NCBI GenBank assembly: GCA_016708785.1
Contig: JADJFC010000002.1
Coordinates: 496,001-560,000 of the forward strand
Direction: 5' to 3'
Source: Bacteroidota bacterium
Lineage (GTDB): Bacteria; Bacteroidota; Bacteroidia; AKYH767-A; 2013-40CM-41-45
Length of the DNA: 64,000 nt
Position 1 is the stretch's first letter. Each line of letters starts with the position of its first letter. The notes under the pieces are model-generated. The model was not told the DNA's origin. It worked only from the letters and a program-made list of their open reading frames with translations, and did no database searches. A program made the position numbers and the translations under genes. Shown here one piece after another: positions 60,174 through 64,000 of the stretch.

Positions 60174-60626
60174 TTAAAACAATCTTTTATCCCAAAAATA
60201 ATCTTTGCTTCTAATTAGCTTTACTTTTTTAGAAAACTCAGGATGCTCTGTATTTATAATGTAATTGTATTCATTTGTAATGACTGCAGATGGGATCTTG
60301 AGTACCAGTGATCTTTTGGAATTGTACTATTCACTTCCAATTTGTTGCAGAGTAGAATAAGATTTTATGGATCGCCAGTTTTTTGGTAAGTTTTTAATTA
60401 ATATTTGATCAAATAAATTCTCTTCATCTGCAAGAAAAATTACCATTACAGCAAATTCATTTTTAGGTACTATTTCTTTTCGGTGAATAATTAATTCAAG
60501 TGTTGATAATGATCTGGAAGAGTCTGTATAAATCACAGATTCCCCATCTTTATTCCAACGGTTGGCTTTCCCTGAAGAAGAGAGTTTTGTCGAAAATTTC
60601 TTTGTTGAAATTCTAAATGTTTCCAT
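60174..60626 (-). pseudogene. RES-domain toxin interrupted by an in-frame amber codon
   Basis: RES toxins degrade cellular NAD+. METFRISTKKFSTKLSSSGK, then RWNKDGESVIYTDSSRSLST, then LELIIHRKEIV are the classic RES opening with the catalytic Arg and Glu. At 60327-60329 the codon is TAG where the family has Trp (IGSE-W-YNSKRSLVLKIPSAV). I read on in the same frame to TAA at 60174-60176 without any shift, ending YFWDKRLF, giving a normal 150-codon toxin. The amber removes PSAV, which carries the catalytic serine, so the product would be inactive unless suppressed. It overlaps the antitoxin stop by one base (TAATG). Confidence 0.85.
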
Positions 60627-61048
60627 TAAACATTGTCTCCGTATTCCATTGCAGTTAACCGGTCATCTATAAATTTTATTCCACTAAACGTTTTTAAATT
60701 CTTTCCGGGAGATTCGTTATCGAAGTAAAAATTTTCAGTTTTTAACCAATTTTTAAATTCAATATCAGAACCAAAGACATTTATTCCATGTTTAAACAGG
60801 GCAATCAAAGCAACAGTGTGCTCTTGAAGTCTGTCGCTCAATTGTTTTCCACTCGACTTGTAACTTCTGAATGTTTTGACATTCAGATCAAGGATTCCCG
60901 AAATTTCAATGTCATTCAGATTAGAATAATTTTTAAATGCAGCGAAGTATTTATAGGTGATTTCCCACGTATTTAAATATTCCTGAACTAAAATCAAATC
61001 GACACATTTAGGAATTTTGTCTAAAAACGAAACTGATTTTGTTGCCAT
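60626..61048 (-). CDS. Xre/MbcA/ParS-type antitoxin of the RES toxin
   Basis: 140 residues. A helical N-terminal part with an Xre-like segment (DIEISGILDLNVKTFRSYKS, in which the second helix would contact DNA) precedes the DUF2384 toxin-binding domain (ALFKHGINVFGSDIEFKNWL ... LKTFSGIKFIDDRLTAMEYG). It lies upstream of the RES gene in the usual antitoxin-first order and overlaps it by one base. It probably represses its own promoter through the repeats at 61081-61112. Confidence 0.88.
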   Translation of the reverse strand: MATKSVSFLDKIPKCVDLILVQEYLNTWEITYKYFAAFKNYSNLNDIEISGILDLNVKTFRSYKSSGKQLSDRLQEHTVALIALFKHGINVFGSDIEFKNWLKTENFYFDNESPGKNLKTFSGIKFIDDRLTAMEYGDNV

Positions 61049-61080
61049 CTTTCTTTCAAAGAGTTAAATTATATAGATAG

Positions 61081-61112
61081 GTAAAATTACTTTTAAACTC
61101 AAGTAAAATTAC
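61081..61112. promoter_or_regulatory. Two GTAAAATTAC boxes upstream of the antitoxin
   Basis: The same 10-mer occurs at 61081-61090 and 61103-61112, spaced 22 bases apart (about two helical turns). Each has GTAA/TTAC dyad ends. They lie 33-64 bases upstream of the antitoxin start and are likely autoregulatory operators. Confidence 0.5.
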
Positions 61113-61122
61113 CCTTGTATTT

Positions 61123-62631
61123 TTATTTGATTATAACAAATTTATCTTTCTTATCTAAATTATTTGAAGAGTTGATTTGATAGGAATAAATTCCTGGTGG
61201 TAGTTCAATTAATGAAACAGTCGTCAACATTTGCTGATCAGGGAGTTCAACGCATCTTACAAGCTCGCCTATCGAATTAAAGATCCGGAGTTTGGATTTA
61301 TTAAATAGTTCGTTCGAATAAACTGTGATTTCGTTTGATGTTGGATTTGGATAAACTGTAAATGCTATTTTGATGATTTCATTTACTTTATTTGTGAGTG
61401 TATCGCAAGCACTCCCCACCACCGGACCTAAGTCATACTCCGGATTATTGGGAAGGCCCCAATAGGTTCTTTTCCCTCCGAGGTAAAAACTAAATGGCTG
61501 AAAGTCGCAGGCTAAACCTAGAGAATCAGGAAAATTCACAACCCCTAAATTTTGATTGATGTAATTATACATCGAATCTGCATACGGATAATTTAATGCA
61601 TTCGACGGAATGTATGCTTGTGCATAATAGATCTTCCCATCCGGACCTCGTCTCACTGCACCTGCATCTGTAGGAACATAACGGGTACTGTCAAGTGTAT
61701 CACATGATGCAGCAATATCAGATGCGGTTAAATCAAATTGAAGGAGGTAATTGTAATCGCCGAAATTTCCTCCAAAGCTGTTGTAGGTTAAATAAAAAAC
61801 ATTTCCATTGGCCGAATAGGCACCTTCATTAAATAATCGGGTGTAGTTTGAAAATTGTTGCGAAAAAATAATTCTATTCAGTGTAATAATACCGCTACAT
61901 CTGTCAAAATCATATTCAGCCATTAATCCACTAGCATTAATATTAATAAATTTATTGTACGATGGATGCCAGATAATTTTCTGAAAGTCAGTATCTTTTC
62001 CTATACCGAAAGTTTGAACAATCGGTGCACAAACACTATCTGGAGTAATGAGGTAGACATAATACCTATCAATATTTCCGGTTGGATTAGAACTGAACTT
62101 ACCAATCAACCACCAGTCCCGTCCATTCCCATGCTTTACCGCTGTCAGACAATCAGCACCACGGTACGCTCCAATCGGCACATTTTTTCTTACAACATCT
62201 CCTAGGCCGCCATTGAGATTCATGTCCATTAAGGCGTAGTAAGTTGTGTCGATTGCGCCAGCATCTCCAAGATAAAAGTTATAATATTCATGGTTGGATT
62301 CGGGTTTAGGAACTATCAGATTGTCGTTGTACAAGCCCCAGCCTTGTAACAAGGTACAATTAGGCATCACAGTATGATTTGCTGATAGAATTTTAGTTAA
62401 TGCATAGGACACATAACTGAAAGAGTAAAACACCAAATTACCTGAAGAGTCACTGATACTCGAACACCCCCCCCTACCATCCATACCGGTTGAAATAGGA
62501 ACAGGATTGTTTAGGTTTCTAAAATCGATGCCAGCGCTGTCGCCAAAGCACCAGATGCTGTTACGGTTTTGAGCAGAAACATCTTGTTTGAAAATTAATA
62601 ATACTGCGAGGAGAAGGAGTAATTGTTTCAT
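61123..62631 (-). CDS. T9SS-exported protein, beta-propeller-like
   Basis: 502 residues, intact. Signal peptide MKQLLLLLAVLLIFKQDVSAQ. The body has recurrent W/Y-containing strands (WCFGDSAGIDFRNLNNPVP, LVFYSFSYVSYALTKI, DWWLIGKFSSN, IIWHPSYNKF, GAVRRGPDGKIYYAQAY) and resembles the propeller-like Bacteroidetes proteins that report 'phantom' secreted coats. The sorting domain FTVYPNPTSNEITVYS ... PPGIYSYQI ends it and is nearly the same as that of the next gene. Role unknown. Confidence 0.82.
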   Translation of the reverse strand: MKQLLLLLAVLLIFKQDVSAQNRNSIWCFGDSAGIDFRNLNNPVPISTGMDGRGGCSSISDSSGNLVFYSFSYVSYALTKILSANHTVMPNCTLLQGWGLYNDNLIVPKPESNHEYYNFYLGDAGAIDTTYYALMDMNLNGGLGDVVRKNVPIGAYRGADCLTAVKHGNGRDWWLIGKFSSNPTGNIDRYYVYLITPDSVCAPIVQTFGIGKDTDFQKIIWHPSYNKFININASGLMAEYDFDRCSGIITLNRIIFSQQFSNYTRLFNEGAYSANGNVFYLTYNSFGGNFGDYNYLLQFDLTASDIAASCDTLDSTRYVPTDAGAVRRGPDGKIYYAQAYIPSNALNYPYADSMYNYINQNLGVVNFPDSLGLACDFQPFSFYLGGKRTYWGLPNNPEYDLGPVVGSACDTLTNKVNEIIKIAFTVYPNPTSNEITVYSNELFNKSKLRIFNSIGELVRCVELPDQQMLTTVSLIELPPGIYSYQINSSNNLDKKDKFVIIK

Positions 62632-62640
62632 AGCAATAGA

Positions 62641-62671
62641 AAAGCAGGCAAGATTTTATCTTGCCTGCTTT
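62641..62671 (-). terminator. Hairpin between two T9SS genes
   Basis: Perfect stem AAAGCAGGCAAGA/TCTTGCCTGCTTT, loop TAAAA, then TTTTC on the minus strand. It ends only 9 bases before the next start codon (62631). Confidence 0.75.
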
Positions 62672-62675
62672 GAGT

Positions 62676-64000
62676 TTATTTTATTAAAACTAATTTATCA
62701 GTTTTTACTAAACCATTGGATGTGATAACTTGATATGAATAAATACCTGACTGCAATTCGATTAGTGAGAAGGTTTGTAGCGTTTGAAAGTCATTTAATA
62801 TAACGTGAGTAACAAGAACTCCAGTAGAATTATAAATTTTGAATTCAGAATTCAAAAATGGCTGATTGGAGAAGATTGTGATTTCATTCGAAGTTGGGTT
62901 CGGGTAAACTACTACTGAGTTGATTACAGACTTAACCGCTTTTGGACGATTCGATTTTCTGTATTGAGGCAATTGATCGTGAACATCTATTCTCAACATT
63001 GCTCTCGCCATATATACTGCCTCTCCACCATAAAACGGATGTTGCAAAGCGACAGCTGTTACTAATGCAATGGTGTCAGAATCCATGTCTAAGTCAACAT
63101 CATAGCCCATTGCTATTAAGCCGGAAATAAATTTATTGTTTTCATCAATGGAGTTAAGATTCTGCATTGAATTCAATTTGCTGATTGCTTCCTGAATTTC
63201 TTTAACAGACAAAGACGCTTTGATGTCTTCAAACTTTCCAATATTTGTTTGAGCAATCAAGTTATACTTTAACTGATAAAGCATATCGGTCGGATAACCT
63301 AAATTTAAAACCGTAGGATTGTCTTTGGCCTGCTTGTAGAAGAAGGCTTTATCTCCGTGAGCATATTCAACTGAATCTACTTCTGTTTCGCTGCTGTCAC
63401 CTACCGCTTTGCCAAATGCTTCTTTTCTCTTTTCATCGTCAATGAAACTGGTTGGTGTTGTACAACCAGACAAAGTCAATAGGCAAGGTCGAGGGGAAAC
63501 CATGAAGCCCGCCGGAATCGGAGCAAATTCTGGATCATATGGTGCATCTGAATAAAGCCATCTGAAAGCTGATTGATTGTAAAGCCCATCTACTTTATTG
63601 TCGATGTTGTCTTTCCAACGGTTGTTCCAAGTAGTGCTTAAATCATGGTCATAGTTTGGATTAAATATAGCAACACCCTGATCAGTCATCCTGTTATTCG
63701 GGTTTTGGTCGTCTAAAAATACACCGTTATAGCAATTGTCCATGAGGTTACAATACAGATTGTCGTTTGTACAATCATCAAAAACATTAAATCCTGCTGC
63801 AAAATTGCGAATGGTATTTTCTTCAAAAATGCATTTAAAACTACGAGCCACAGCAATGCCTTTTTGGTTTTGTAATAAGTCTCTGGAAATGGAACCTGAA
63901 ACAAATGGACCACTCCACAAGACAGTATTAACGATAACTTTTACATTATTACTATTCTGGACCCAAATGCCATAATGATCAATAGTAGTTTGATCAAACG
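62676..64000 (-). CDS. T9SS-exported beta-helix protein, N-terminus outside window
   Basis: The frame is open to the window edge (HYGIWVQNSNNVKVIVNTVL upstream of the first possible start), so this is the C-terminal about 441 residues of a larger protein. The first 110 residues look like a right-handed parallel beta-helix (SFKCIFEENTIRNFAAGFNV, DNLYCNLMDNCYNGVFLDDQ). A helical linker follows (IQEAISKLNSMQNLNSIDEN), then a T9SS sorting domain (VVYPNPTSNEITIFS ... QSGIYSYQV) closely matching that of the neighbouring gene. Such helices often bind or cleave polysaccharide; that is an inference. Confidence 0.82.
   Translation of the reverse strand, partial: FDQTTIDHYGIWVQNSNNVKVIVNTVLWSGPFVSGSISRDLLQNQKGIAVARSFKCIFEENTIRNFAAGFNVFDDCTNDNLYCNLMDNCYNGVFLDDQNPNNRMTDQGVAIFNPNYDHDLSTTWNNRWKDNIDNKVDGLYNQSAFRWLYSDAPYDPEFAPIPAGFMVSPRPCLLTLSGCTTPTSFIDDEKRKEAFGKAVGDSSETEVDSVEYAHGDKAFFYKQAKDNPTVLNLGYPTDMLYQLKYNLIAQTNIGKFEDIKASLSVKEIQEAISKLNSMQNLNSIDENNKFISGLIAMGYDVDLDMDSDTIALVTAVALQHPFYGGEAVYMARAMLRIDVHDQLPQYRKSNRPKAVKSVINSVVVYPNPTSNEITIFSNQPFLNSEFKIYNSTGVLVTHVILNDFQTLQTFSLIELQSGIYSYQVITSNGLVKTDKLVLIK

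Overview
The window is a chromosomal segment of a Bacteroidota bacterium. The evidence is direct. Seven secreted proteins lie here, and at least six end in the type IX secretion (T9SS) sorting domain (PNP...N...GIY/F). The principal sigma factor is the short 288-residue Bacteroidetes form. Promoter -7 boxes of the TAnnTTTG type precede several genes. The tmRNA tag ends NNNYALAA, and a lipoprotein TamA homologue (TamL) is present. I cannot name a genus.

Layout. 1-1.7 kb: edge-truncated secreted protein. 2-10.6 kb (all minus): rpoD, pnp, rpsO, accD, class I FBP aldolase and tamL, a housekeeping block. 10.7-15.4 kb: a FAD oxidoreductase, a T9SS protein and an ACE-like M2 peptidase lipoprotein. 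15.7-24.9 kb: a roughly 3044-residue T9SS protein with lamin-tail and CotH-kinase domains and 22 tandem Ig-like repeats. 25-30.7 kb: ClC channel with CBS domains, lpdA, M61 peptidase and a RidA protein. 31.2-38.5 kb: an amidotransferase, the thrABC operon and a pseudouridine catabolism pair (psuK-psuG). 38.7-39.1 kb: tmRNA. 39.2-42.8 kb: second CotH protein. 43-49.9 kb: AT-rich accessory island with a decayed type IIG restriction-methylase, an Mpi-type serine recombinase, an unknown gene overlapping a HEPN gene, and an acetyltransferase/HTH pair. 50-54.5 kb: T9SS metzincin protease with 11 repeats. 54.7-60.2 kb: YqgE, pdxH, metallophosphoesterase, rRNA methylase, FAD protein. 60.2-61.05 kb: RES-Xre toxin-antitoxin with an amber codon in the toxin. 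61.1-64 kb: two more T9SS proteins.

Genes that act together: rpsO-pnp (RNA processing and decay), thrA-thrB-thrC (aspartate to threonine), psuK-psuG (pseudouridine breakdown), RES-Xre, and the T9SS cargo set (adhesion, polymer binding, proteolysis at the surface).

An important caveat: more than 15 genes, including essential ones (rpoD, pnp, rpsO), are broken by single-base indels. Most are one base missing from a short homopolymer, and repairing them restores textbook protein sequences. I read this as residual long-read sequencing error, so I give repaired gene spans. The two in-frame amber codons (RES toxin, acetyltransferase) and the degraded restriction gene are less easily explained that way. 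Several spacers carry degenerate 7-bp tandem repeats, often arranged as inverted arms, or long perfect palindromes.
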